Position numbers and translations under genes: made by a program. From the NCBI GenBank assembly GCA_029959085.1, contig JARWIR010000018.1, positions 20,335,001-20,399,000 of the forward strand: 64,000 bases of DNA. Direction: 5' to 3'. A model generated the notes under the pieces. That model did not search any database and was not told the origin of the DNA. It worked only from the letters and a program-made list of their open reading frames with translations. This DNA is from Nemophila menziesii. Lineage: Eukaryota > Streptophyta > Magnoliopsida > Boraginales > Hydrophyllaceae. Position 1 is the first letter of the stretch. Every line of letters begins with the position of its first letter. Of the stretch, positions 11,371 to 21,875 are shown piece by piece.

Positions 11371-11610
11371 TCATTTTTGAAAAACGACAACCAAAACAAA
11401 AATTAAATTGTTACCTTGTTGAGTACGGGGAAGGTCGAGAACAAAATCCATGCTAATGTTAGTCCATGGTTGAGAAGGAAAGGGCAGTGACATGTACAAA
11501 CCCGCATGGTTTGCACCTTTCTTGGAAACTTGACATATTTGACTTCGTTTAACAAAATGATAAAATTCTTTGCACATTGATATCCAAAAGTAAGTAGCAC
11601 TTACGAGCTA
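11371..11610 (-). pseudogene. Chromovirus integrase zinc-finger and core start
   Basis: Reads FYHFVKRSQICQVSK, GLYMSLPFPSQPW, ISMDFVLDLPRTQQG and IFVLVVVFQK, the HHCC finger and first catalytic Asp region of chromovirus integrase. The usual VVDRFSKM segment is degraded. The open frame is 68 codons and most of the core is missing. Confidence 0.85.
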
Positions 11611-12389
11611 AAAAGTATGATCATGACCCACATGTCCCTCTCCTGCTCCTCAATAAAAAAATTAGCGAAATTTGCAACTTGGAACACATAACTGTGAACC
11701 TCAAAAAAAGAAACCCCTGTTGTAGGATAAATTCAGTTCGCTCATGATTATGAATTTTCAACAACGCGCTAAAAAATTCAGGTCTGAAGTGTATAAATCC
11801 AAAAGATGTATTAAACCCCTAGAATTGTGTTCCATATCTTTGTCTAAAGACAGTGATAATGGCTCAACACATCTATAACGCGGTTTAATATGCATGATTT
11901 ATGATTAATCACAAATGTAAATTGATTTAAGTAGGGTATCGTAGAAACATGACGAGATGATACCATATCTTGAGTCACAGTATGTTTGAGAGAATCATGA
12001 TCTGTGAAAAGGACAAACTCATGATGAAAAAGGTAGTGTCTCCAAAGCTTGACGACTTTAACAACGCCATAAAATTCAACATCATATGAGTCGAACTCAA
12101 CTTCAAACCATACACTTTATCACCGAAGTACGCCACATGTCATGCTCCCTCACTTAAAATATCACCAATCCTTATTTTTAAAGCATCACAACATAACTCA
12201 AATGGTGGGGAAAAATCATGTTGAACTAGAATAGAAGCAAATGTGAGAAATCTCTTATTAGTGTTGGAGGCTTCTTTTGCATTGCTAGTCCATAAAAACT
12301 TGGCACTTTGATTCAATCCGTCATTAGATCCATAACGATACTAAAATATGGGAGGATTTGCTTGTAGAAAGATGATAATTCATTAAAAT

Positions 12390-13000
12390 TATACACTTAT
12401 GTGATTGAATGTGAGTAGGTCCACTGCTGGACCGTTTCGACCTTGGCTTCATCAATAGAAAACACTTTCGAAGAAACAACATACCCTAATAAATGTATAG
12501 AATCTATCAAGAATGACCAATTAGGAGTTTTTCTATAGAACTTATCCATGTAGAGCGCCATAAGAACTTCCCGCAAGTGTTCAAGATTCACCTGGGAATA
12601 AAAACTATAAATATGAATATTAATAAAATAAACAACAACTAATTTACCGATAAAAGGTCGCAAGGACTCATTCTTGACACACATGAAAGTACTAGGGGCA
12701 TTAGAGGGGTTGAAGGGCATAAATAACCACCCAAATAATCCTTCATATATTTTGAATATTTTCTTCTATTAATCTCTCTCATGAACACTGATCTGGTGAT
12801 ACCCACTCTTCAAGACTAATTTGCTAAATTTTTGAGCACCGCCTAATCGATCCAACGAATTATCCAAACGTGTAATAGATAAGTGATAGTATATGGTGAT
12901 TGTATTAATAGCTCGACTATCTACACACATATGCAAGAACCATTCTTTAGAAAGTAGAGTAGGAACATCAATAGGGTTCAAGCTCTCATGCACGTGACTC
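12390..13000 (-). pseudogene. Chromovirus reverse transcriptase fragment
   Basis: Upstream frame (12993-12769): LLSKEWFLHMCVDSRAIN, TRLDNSLDRLGGAQKFSKL and KSGYHQI. Downstream frame (12720-12397): PFNPSNAPSTFM, VVVYFINIHIYS and HLLGYVVSSKVFSIDEAKVE. The catalytic box normally YFDDILIYS reads YFINIHIYS, so both catalytic Asp residues are lost. The lead into the fingers and the connection to RNase H are not recognisable. Confidence 0.9.
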
Positions 13001-13308
13001 TAAACAAGAAAATCCTCTAATTGACTATGTAATTCTTCATGTTCTTGACTCATTCGGTAGTGGAAATTTAGGCAAAGAAACGCCTATAACCAAGTCAACT
13101 TGATGTTAAATATCACTTAGTGAGAGCAAGTATTCAGGTAATTCCTCTATAATTACATCCACAAATTCAGACAGTAAAGGTTGAGTTAATGTTGGAATTT
13201 CAAAATTTTGGTTTGAATTTTCCAATAAACAAAAACACAACACTTGCATCCCCTATATCAACCTCTAAACAACACGACTCAATAGATTAGTGTTACTTCC
13301 TAAGCGAT

Positions 13309-13593
13309 CTACGGGGTATCTTTAGTTTTATTGGGTAATAACACAATCTCCCGACCACTAAATACAAAACTATATGTATTTATCCACCCACCATGTATCA
13401 CATCCATATCAAATTTCCAAGGATGGCCTAATACCAAGCGGCACGCATCTATTGGCACAACATAACACAAAATCTCATCTTTATATGTAGGTTTGATTAA
13501 AATACTAATATCATCATGATTAGAAACCCCGACCTTGTTATTATTGCTTAAACATGTCAATTTATAGGGGGTTAAGGTGTTTTTAATAGTCAA
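13309..13593 (-). pseudogene. Chromovirus aspartic protease region, C-terminal part
   Basis: Reads LTPYKLTCLSNNNKVGVSN, YKDEILCYVVPIDACRLVLG and HPWKFDMDVIHGGWINTYSF, matching the post-active-site half of chromovirus protease and the linker to RT. The active-site DSG part is not visible in an open frame. Upstream (about 13840-13990) a degraded zinc knuckle (FNYGKQRH) can be followed. Confidence 0.75.
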
Positions 13594-14326
13594 AACCCAA
13601 TTTTCTCAATACAGTTGCAGAAATTACATTTTCACAACAACCTGAATAAAAAAAATCAAGCGATATAACTTTCCACCTATTGTGCAAGTGGACTGAAAAG
13701 AGCATTGCGACTCCATTCATACTTCTAGTTGCATGGGCACAATAAGGTCCAAATTCATCATTGTCTTTCCCACCAATTTCTTCGTCATAAAAAGTCTAGA
13801 TTTGTATTCTAGTTCGTTCACAACAAAAGTAAGATCCTTGGGTTTCTTACAGTTTACTTGTCAATGTCTTTGTTTACCATAGTTAAACCACTTTGGTCCT
13901 TATCCTGGAAAGCGTTTAGGTTGGGGTGGTTGTTGGACCTGATTAGTTTGCATAACACGTGGTGTGCAAGGCGTGTCATTTGCCTTGCGATCCATCAATC
14001 TTTCTACTTGTAAATCTTATTGATATGTTTTATACACACTTAATGGATCAAACATGTTTAGCACAACCAAACCACTGTACCCGCAATCCCTCAAATATAC
14101 CACAAACCAGTTGATTCGTATTCTCATGAATACTATGCGAGAGAAGGTTATAGAAATTAGTGGTATACTCATACACATATCTTCCTTATGGCATAAATTC
14201 TGGAAACGTTAAGCTCATATTTGAAGCTGTAAGACGAAAATTTAGCTCTCATGTGTTTCTTTAGTTTTCCCATGAATTGATCATAACCTTACTAGAGCGA
14301 GCCCTAATTTTCTTCAACGATTAATG

Positions 14327-14685
14327 TCATGCTTGTGCTCTTCCACATATCCTAGTCACAATATCCTTCATGAATCCAATCCAGAAACTCATGAGCTTAT
14401 AATCCACTAGAAAATTCTGGAACATCAACTTAAAAACTAGGTTTACATCTGTTTTCATCTTGTCGAACTTGACCATGAGCAAATGGTTTTGACCATAACC
14501 TTTATCTACAATATCATAAATGTTATCTTGTTGTATCTGATGTGTCAAGGCCGCCACATGACGCTCCAAGACCTCAACCTGTTGACGCAAGTTTTTGTTT
14601 CGTTAATTACATTTTTTTGCCCTAGCAAGAGGAGCACCAGGTCCTCTTCTTGGAATCAACGTACCCAAGACACCAATATGTAAAA
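14327..14685 (-). pseudogene. Chromovirus gag N-terminal relic
   Basis: The minus strand reads RRGPGAPLARAKK, then after a stop RQQVEVLERHVAALTHQIQ, a start typical of chromovirus gag with a basic head and a coiled-coil. The rest of gag toward 14000 is decayed. Confidence 0.55.
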
Positions 14686-14690
14686 ACCAA

Positions 14691-15265
14691 ATGATATAGA
14701 CACAATATGCACAACAAGAAAAATAGCATAACATTGAAAGAGTTAAGTTCAATTTTTTTATAAATCAAAAGATGTATTGCAACGACGAATTAAGGTCTTT
14801 AAATAAAGTATAAACTAAAACCCTAATTGACACAAAATACGCAATAACAAAATCAAATATTAAAACGACCTAAAAATTCGATGAAAGAAAACTCGAAACA
14901 CAAAACTAATATAGCATAGTCATCCATTGTGCTTGGAAAGCTCAAAGGACTCAAAAAACAAACATCATCAGATCCAATTCTAATATCTTAGCGAAAATCT
15001 CTCAAGAAATCCTATCACCTTTAAAATGATTTTTGAATTATCCAAAAAATGTCAAATTTTCATTTTATCATCTTTGTAATGTTAACATAACTTTTTTGGG
15101 TTTTTATTAAATCACTTCTTTGATTAATTCCTTTTTCTTATTAAAGTTTTATTTTGATGAAAATTGTAATATCATTTAATTTTTTTTAATAAATAAGTAT
15201 TTTGAATTCAAAGTTATTTTAAAACGAACACTATTTAATCTTAGAGTTTCTTTTATCGTTATAAA
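14691..15265. other. AT-rich segment without recognised gene
   Basis: No coding motif was found. Part may be the 5' leader or LTR of the chromovirus relic, but I found no matching second LTR. Confidence 0.4.
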
Positions 15266-15274
15266 ATATTTTAA
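15266..15274. repeat. Left 9-bp target duplication
   Basis: ATATTTTAA, identical to 16330-16338 and directly abutting the terminal inverted repeat. Confidence 0.75.
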
Positions 15275-15495
15275 GGGGTTATTGTTGAAAACATCCTCAT
15301 AAAACTCTCTAATTGTTTTTTTGTGCCTTCAATAATCTTATTTATAAAAAAATGCCTAATGAAGTAATTATTTATAGAAAACATCCCCTTTATATTTTCT
15401 ATACCTTTACTACCCTTATTATTAAATATATTATTTTATTTTAATACAATATTAATTTTTAAATATTAAACAAATAATAGGGTACTTCTTTTTCC

Positions 15496-15660
15496 TCCTC
15501 CACCACCACCACCACCACCACGACCACCACAACCACCACAACCACCATGTATGTAACCACTACTACATCCACCACAACCATCACCACCTCCACCACAACC
15601 ACGACCACGACCACCACCACCACCACCACCACCACCACCACCTACTACTACTACTAATTC
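15496..15660. repeat. (CCA)n/(ACC)n interrupted microsatellite
   Basis: A long run of CCA triplets with CGA, ACA and TCA interruptions, ending in ACT repeats. Long valine or glycine frames here are artefacts of the repeat. Confidence 0.95.
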
Positions 15661-15851
15661 CATCGCACGCGCGCGTCCGTGAATTTTTTTTTAAAATCGT
15701 CATAACTAATTCAAAAAAAATCAGAAAATTATAAAAAAATTTTTTTTTGAATAAAGCAAATTAATATTTACGTCTATGAATTTTTTTGATTTCTTTTTGA
15801 ATTTTTTGATTTTTTTGAATTTTTTTGATTTTTTTTTCGCAGACACGGATT

Positions 15852-16012
15852 TTCATGTTTTAAACATGGAATTCCATGTTTTAAACATGAAATTCCATGT
15901 TTTAAACATGAAATTCCATGTTTTAAACCGTGAAATAAACATGAAATTCCATGTTTAAAACATGAAATTCCATGTTTATAACATGAATTTCCATGTTTAA
16001 AACATGTAATTT
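15852..16012. repeat. Tandem 21-22 bp palindromic repeats at the foldback centre
   Basis: About eight copies of a unit like ACATGAAATTCCATGTTTTA. Each unit is nearly self-complementary (ACATG...CATGT), so the loop of the large foldback can form many small hairpins. Confidence 0.9.
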
Positions 16013-16329
16013 CGTGTCTGTTGAAAAAAAAAATTAAAAAAAATCAAAAAAATCAAAAAATTCAGAAAATTCCGAAAAAAATCATAGACGTAAATATTAA
16101 TTTGATTTATCCAAATATAATTTTTTTTTTTTTTGATTTTTTTTGAATTAGTTATGACGATTTTAAAAAAATTTCACGGACGCGCGCGTGTGATTATTAG
16201 TTTTTTTCTTATTTTTTAATTGTTAATTATAAAGGTAATTTTGGAATGGGGCTGTTTTCAATAAATATTTTTTCCTAGGCACCTTTTTCTAAATAAGTTT
16301 TTTAATAGGCATCAATCAACAATTGACTC

Positions 16330-16338
16330 ATATTTTAA
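16330..16338. repeat. Right 9-bp target duplication
   Basis: ATATTTTAA, the partner of 15266-15274. Confidence 0.75.
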
Positions 16339-16825
16339 TTATTAGAGTAACTTTTTATTAATATTTTACTTTTATTGTAATACGTGGTAGGTGAGAATTA
16401 TCTCACGACTTGTAGATGGAAGTAAATTCCTAAAGTATAGAATTATATACTCCTACATACAGTGTTAAACAATTCCTATAGTAGAATCATCAGTTATCTC
16501 TTACACTTATTTCTCACCTATTAACATGACTACATTCATGAATTGTTTTATTGGGAATACAAAATATAATGAGTTTTAGCATTGCCTCTTAAATACTATA
16601 ACTTTTTATGGATAAGATAAATTGATTATTGGTACTTGTTGTTGCAGGCACATAAGGAGTATAAAGATAATTCACATGTAAGTAATTGATTTATTGTAAA
16701 CCTCATGATGCGTATCTAGTAATCCAATCTTTAGCAATAAAATTTGTTATTCATTTCAATTTTATTTGTCAAAATACTTTAATTAAAATGAAAATAGTTC
16801 CTTACAAAACAGATAAAGATAATAC
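16339..16825. other. AT-rich segment without recognised gene
   Basis: No coding or RNA feature was recognised. The right end lies just past the stop codon of the LINE RNase H frame and may include its 3' UTR. Confidence 0.4.
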
Positions 16826-18410
16826 TCACCCAATTCCGCTAGGGGATGGGGAGTTAAGCAAGAACTTAGCGAGTTGGTTAGGAGGGTTGTGCACCCAATC
16901 ACAAGGCAATACATTGTAAAGCTGTTGCCTCGCGACCCAATCCGCACTCATATTTTCTATTCTACGAATAAAATAGAAAGATACTAATCTATTACAACAA
17001 AATTGTTTAATATCTAGTAAATAGTTTTTGAGCCTAGCGTTGAGAGAAGCTTTGGTGTCCTTGAGCAGTTCCACCACCGTTTTGTTATCGCATAATACTC
17101 GAATATCTCCACGATGAAAGTTAACTGCTGAATTTAATCCATTGCATACTCCTAATAGCTCAGCTTCTTCAGGGCTGTTACAAGAAAAAGATTTAGCATG
17201 GCCATGTATTAGTTTTCCATTTTTATCATGAATTAGGCAAGCAGAAGATGCATTAAAATCTTCTTTAAAGGATGCATCAGAATATACTATTATTGTATTA
17301 TCATTCATGTTTATATTCCATAATTCACTTTTATTTTTACCTGTGCTTTTGTTTTGATTTTCCTTTTTGTTTACTTGGTGCCCTCGGTTTTGGTGTTCAA
17401 GACTCCATTTTTTTTTGTGATACCTGTGATTTTGTATTAAGCTTTGATTTTGTTCTTGTTTTGCCTCAGAATTTTGTGTTGTACATAGTATATATTCATC
17501 ATAGGCATTTATCCCTTGTTTTAGGATTTGTATAGGGTCAGGGACTACTCCTTCATAGATATATTTATTTCTTGATTTCCATATCTGCCATAGTAAGAAC
17601 ATTCCCATCTCATAGAGGTTTCTACCTCCTATATCTTTTTGCTTCTGTAACATTTTTATATCAATAAACCATTGTTCCATTCTTGCTGTATAGTTTGTCT
17701 CAGTTAACAATTGTAATGGGGAAATTAGCCATAGAGCTCTTACCCATGTACAATTAAACATCATGTGTTATATTGTTTCTTCTTTTAACCTACACACTTT
17801 ACATAAAGGGTCTTTAGAAATTCTTTTATACTTGAAATCCTCAGTAGGTATTTTCCTTTTAACTAGTTTCCATATAAAATTTCGAATTTTTGGTGGCACC
17901 TTTAGGCTCCAAACATCCTTCCAAATTAGCTTTGGGGTTGAATAGGAGCCTCCAGGTTGCTCACCTTTTTTCTCGGCTTCTTTTTTCATTTCAAGTTCTT
18001 TCAAATGCGCATAGACCTCTTTCGAGGTTATTTCACCATTTTTTATATCCCCTAGTATAAGTTATCTTCACATTTTGTTATAGGATTATTAATAAGTAGG
18101 ATTTTTTGTTTCATATTATTACTAAACCATTTAGTAATAATTTCAGGGTCCCAGATATTCGAATTTTCATAGAATAGTTCAGAAACCTTTTTTAAGGGGA
18201 AATTTATTGGTTTTTTAATACTTTTGATACCAGGATTCCAGCTTTGTTCCTATATATTAATCATATTTCCATTACCAATCTTCCATTGTAATTCTTTTTC
18301 AATATTATTTTTGCCTTCTAATAGGCTTCATTTCAGAACAATGAAGTTTTCAATTTCTTTTGTCCGGTTAAAAGAACTAAATAAATGACTTATACAACCT
18401 CCTTTTTCCT
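16826..18410 (-). pseudogene. LINE ORF2 C-terminus: zf-RVT and RNase H
   Basis: A non-LTR retrotransposon tail. From about 18320 the frame reads WKIGNGNMI and NIWDPEIITKWFS. The 18004-16826 frame then reads LKVPPKIRNFIWKL and a zinc motif CKVCRLKEET (zf-RVT), a hydrophobic helix with IWKSRNKYIYE, a variable basic linker, and an RNase H domain (RVT_3 type). In the 312-residue last part the acidic residues are D163, E200/E202, D226 and D275, all present. One in-frame TAA at 17765-17767 splits the frame. This RNase H is the best preserved minus-strand LINE domain in the window. Confidence 0.9.
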
Positions 18411-18414
18411 ACAC

Positions 18415-18960
18415 AGGTTAAAAAAAAGATTTAACCAGTGATTCGTCAACCCATCCGGATATATTGAGGATTTATCAAACGTATTTGGTTAGGCTATCAG
18501 CCACCCTCATTGAGTTCTCTTTTGATATGAAACACTTAAAATATTTCGTTCATCTCCAGACTTCGATAGTCATTGGTTGAACCCTTTAATTAATTCTCAT
18601 CTGAACGTTAATACCTTGAACAATTTTAAGGTTGTCAGAACGAGTAACTCTGAAGCTTACGTTCTGCAACTAATCTCATAACCAAAAGAATGACCTAAAA
18701 TTCTCCTTCCGCAGCACAGTTGATTTTATATTGTTTCATAATTCTATGCTTAATATCTCCTTGTTTATGAACTACTACAGAAACTATGTCTGCTGGTTTC
18801 TATTTTTTTGTGAAAGAGGTATCATTAAGCCTGACTTTTTCCACATCATTTTGGAGTATTGAGTTATAATCGTCAAACTCGTTTGGTGAGAGATTATTAC
18901 TTGGAATGCCGCCTTTATATTTTCGAGGCCTTCTCCTAAAAGTTCTTTAATTAACGATTT
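18415..18960 (-). pseudogene. Second LINE RNase H fragment, heavily decayed
   Basis: Minus frames read LNDTSFTKK, INCAAEGEF, then in another frame SDNLKIVQGINVQ and ADSLTKYV. These correspond to the start, the acidic AE segment, the DN segment and the NxxAD end of LINE RNase H. Several frame changes and stops are present. It sits between the truncated protease end of element B and the next LINE tail, so it belongs to a separate LINE copy or to a rearranged duplicate. Confidence 0.6.
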
Positions 18961-18967
18961 GGATTTT

Positions 18968-21715
18968 TTAGTAATCTTCCAAATACACCATTTCTTTGAA
19001 ACTTCGTGGCCTATTCTCGCGTTTGTGGGCTTTCCATAGAACTTCATGGACAACCCCAAACTCAATGTTTGGCTCAGTATCCACAGGCTTTAAGTGGATC
19101 TCCTCAGGAGGGACTTTGTGATGTGAAAGGCTGTGGATGATAGGCACGGTGGGATCCAACTTCCTCGGTTTCTTACCCAAGACATAGAAGGTCTCGGATA
19201 CATTCTTAGCATGAAGGGTGATGGTCCCATCTTGGAAGTTGATCACACTTTGACTTGTGGCCATGAAGGGCCGTCCAAGTATGATCGGAACCTGCTTATC
19301 TGCATCAAACTCAAGAATAAAAAAGCCAGTAGGGATGGCGATATTACCTGCACGGACTAAGACGTCCTCCACTGTTCCCCATGTCCTCTTCACTGAGTTG
19401 TCAGCAAACTGCAACTTCACTGGAGTTTTCTCTGATTTCTGAAGTCCAAGTCTCTCGAACACGGACTTAGGCATAAGATTCACACCAGAACCCACATCGT
19501 ACATAGCTTTCACTTTGAGCATACCATGTAATTGAATAGGAAGGTTGAAACTTCCCGGATCTTTAAGCTTTGGAGGTAGCTCTTTCTCACTTCTTCTCGA
19601 AACCCTCAGGTTCTCTCTTGGGATCTCTACACTTGCTTCTTTCTCAGGAATAACTTGCGTAAAAACTTCTTGCGGTGTAAGTCCTCTCTTCGCTATCTCA
19701 AGCATTTGGGCGTTGATATTTTCAGGTTGGTATGCCTCTACAAATGTCTTGAGAACAGTGTCATATTTAGGATTTGTATCAGGAATAGTTGATGACACTG
19801 GTTGAACAATAGGTGGCGATTCCACCTTCTCTTCTTCTTTCTCTAGCACAGCAGGTGCCACTTCATCTTTCGATTCCTCCTTTGAGGCTTCTTCCTCTTT
19901 CTCTTTAGCCAACTCAGCTGCATATTCCACTACCGATCGAATCTCCTCTTGCACCTTCCTCAGTAATTCTATGAACTCGTCCTTCTCTTGATCGTCCTCC
20001 ACATAAACTTCTAAACAGTCAGATTCCTCGGGGCTAGACTCGGTTGGTTCTTCTTCAATACTGGGAACTTCCACGGCACTAATGGCAGCATGTGGTGCTT
20101 CCTCTTTCGCTTCCTCAATCTCAAGACATATAGCCTTGCAAGCTTCGAACTCATCCTTGTCTTCACCTCCTTCGATTGCCTTCACTTCCTTTTGTTCTAC
20201 AACACTTGTTAACACTTTGTTTAACTGTGTCACTTGAGTAGTTAGCATCTGATGTATGGCATCATGTCCTCTGACCTTCTCGTCTTGAGCATTAAGAGTT
20301 GTGTTCAAACGGTCTAGAGCTTGTACTATCTGTGTATTTTCCATAGATCCTTCTTGCGGATACTGAGGTAAAGCTTTCTGATCTAAGGACTCGGTATAGG
20401 CGTCTTGAGCAGGTTGTTGTGGAGGAGCAGGTCTATTCTGATATTGATTTTGGTACTGACCTCTCTGTTGGTAAGAGTTGTTCTAGGGTCGCGATTGATA
20501 TTGACTAGGATTAGCGGCCCCTTGTGGATTTGAATACTGCATACCCGGATGGTTGCGGTTGCCCCATCGGTTGGATATGAAGTAAACAGATTGCGGATTT
20601 GTTTCGCACTCTTCCCATGAATGATCGTTAACTCCACATTGTTGACAACCTTGTGCTTCTTGTACTACCTTTGTAGCGGCTATATTCTTCTCCATCGCGA
20701 TTCTCAGCTCCTTGATTTGATTTTCTAATGAGGATATTTGAGCTGAATTCGCAGTTTCTGCATCTAAACGAAGCGTTCCTCGGGTCTTTGCTACAGAAGC
20801 TCGCGTTGAAGGCCAACTTCTTTCTTGTTCCATAATATTTTCCAACACCTCAGAAGCTTCATTGTGATTCATGGACACAAAATTACCCTTTCCAATGTTA
20901 TCCACCTTTTCTCTACCTTTATCATTAAGACCTTCATAGAACATAGCAAGTTGTAGAGCAGGTGTATAACCATGGAGCGGACATCTAGTTAACTTTTGTT
21001 GAAACCTTGTCCATGCTTCTCCCACTGTTTCTCCATCCTCTTGGCAAAATCTTGCAAGCTCGGTTTGATCTTTAAGTCTCATGCTCTTCGGATAAAATCG
21101 GTTAAAGAATGCGGCTTGAAGTTCTCTCCAAGAGTGAATGGTTCCATGTGGTTGTCTTTCTAGCCAATCTCTAGCTCTTCCGGTCAAGAAAAACGAAAAC
21201 ATATGACAATACAGTTGCTCGCGTGTAATGCCTGGAGTAATGTAGGCATCACAAATCTGCATGAACTTCTGAATCGCTTTTACCGGATCTTGAATAGCTG
21301 TACCAGTATAGAGTCCGAAACTTTGAAATTGACTGAGCATGCCCGGATCGGGTCTAAATTTGATATTCGGAATCTCAGGAGGGCGGTAACCGATGGGTTG
21401 AACATGGAATGGTACATTAAGGTCAGGTAGATCTTGTTCAACTCGGTTTTGTTGATTATTAAGATTGTTCCCATCACCTCCTCCTGCTGGTAGTTGTTGT
21501 CCTTCTTGTCCACCAAGTGGTGGATCTTGTTGACCGAGAGGTGCACCTAGTGGTGGATCTTGTTGTAATCCTCCTCCCGGTAATTGTTGTCCTCCTACTT
21601 GTGGGGTTAGTTGGGCTGCCATAACTCTTCTCAAGGCTCTTTCCTCACGAACTCGTTTGTTGTAAGGTCTGAAGCTCCTCTCAGGCTCCGATAAGGGAGG
21701 CCAAGAATTAAACAT
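18968..21715 (-). pseudogene. Element B gag-protease with internal stop
   Basis: One reading frame split by a single TAG at 20483-20485. First part, 410 residues: Pro/Gln/Gly-rich head, capsid-like Retrotrans_gag around residues 140-265 (RDWLERQPHGTIHSW, FFNRFYP, FYEGLND), zinc knuckle C357-C360-H365-C370. Second part, 458 residues: acidic linker, then protease with LPPKLKDPGSF, active site DVGSGVNLMP (Asp 283), and PIILGRPFMAT (355-363). After about 65 more residues a segment EFGVVHEVLWK...ENRPR follows. It resembles the region after protease in element E, where it continues as an integrase-like tail. RT and RNase H are absent. In-frame continuity around the TAG suggests a recent CAG-to-TAG change or readthrough. 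Confidence 0.88.
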
Positions 21716-21850
21716 TGTGAAACCTGAAAAAGACTAAAGCAAACCACAAGCGTAAATCTGGAAAGATAAAAACTAAACTAAAACTGAAAAGTAAAAACTA
21801 ATTAAAAACTAAAACTCGAAATAGATAACCCACACGCTAACGAGACACAA

Positions 21851-21869
21851 GTCCCCGGCAGCGGCGCCA
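21851..21869 (-). other. Element B primer-binding site
   Basis: The minus strand TGGCGCCGCTGCCGGGGAC lies just after the LTR. This is the Asp-tRNA-type site common in Athila/Tat gypsy elements, identical in copies 1 and 2. Confidence 0.88.
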
Positions 21870-21875
21870 AAAACT

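Larger units (their letters stand above)
11350..14690 (-). mobile_element. Chromovirus-like Ty3/gypsy relic
   Basis: Minus-strand fragments occur in the order gag, protease, RT, integrase from high to low coordinate, the gypsy order. Frames are broken many times, and no LTR or TSD was recognised on either side. The motifs are of the chromovirus type rather than the Athila/Tat type of its neighbours. The element is old and inactive. Confidence 0.82.
15275..16329. mobile_element. Foldback MULE-like DNA transposon, 1055 bp
   Basis: The element is flanked by perfect 9-bp direct repeats ATATTTTAA at 15266-15274 and 16330-16338. Its two halves are inverted repeats. Outer arms share ATTGTTGA near the ends and CTTATTTA...TGCCTA...ATTTAT...GAAAACA...CCCC. 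Inner arms pair CGCACGCGCGCGTCCGTGAA (15664) with its complement ending near 16194, then ATCGTCATAACTAATTC and TAATATTTACGTCTATGA. No transposase is encoded. A 9-bp duplication is the size made by Mutator-superfamily transposases, so a non-autonomous MULE is the best reading. A CCA microsatellite expanded in the left arm only. Confidence 0.8.

Noticed and set aside
15459..15663. Long valine-rich and glycine-rich frames on the minus strand
   Set aside because: They are translations of the CCA microsatellite, with no other support.
15852..16012. CRISPR-like array
   Set aside because: Units are contiguous palindromes without unique spacers, in a plant foldback element.
19133..19442. Plus-strand frames opposite the element B protease
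   Set aside because: The minus strand carries clear protease motifs. The plus frames have none.
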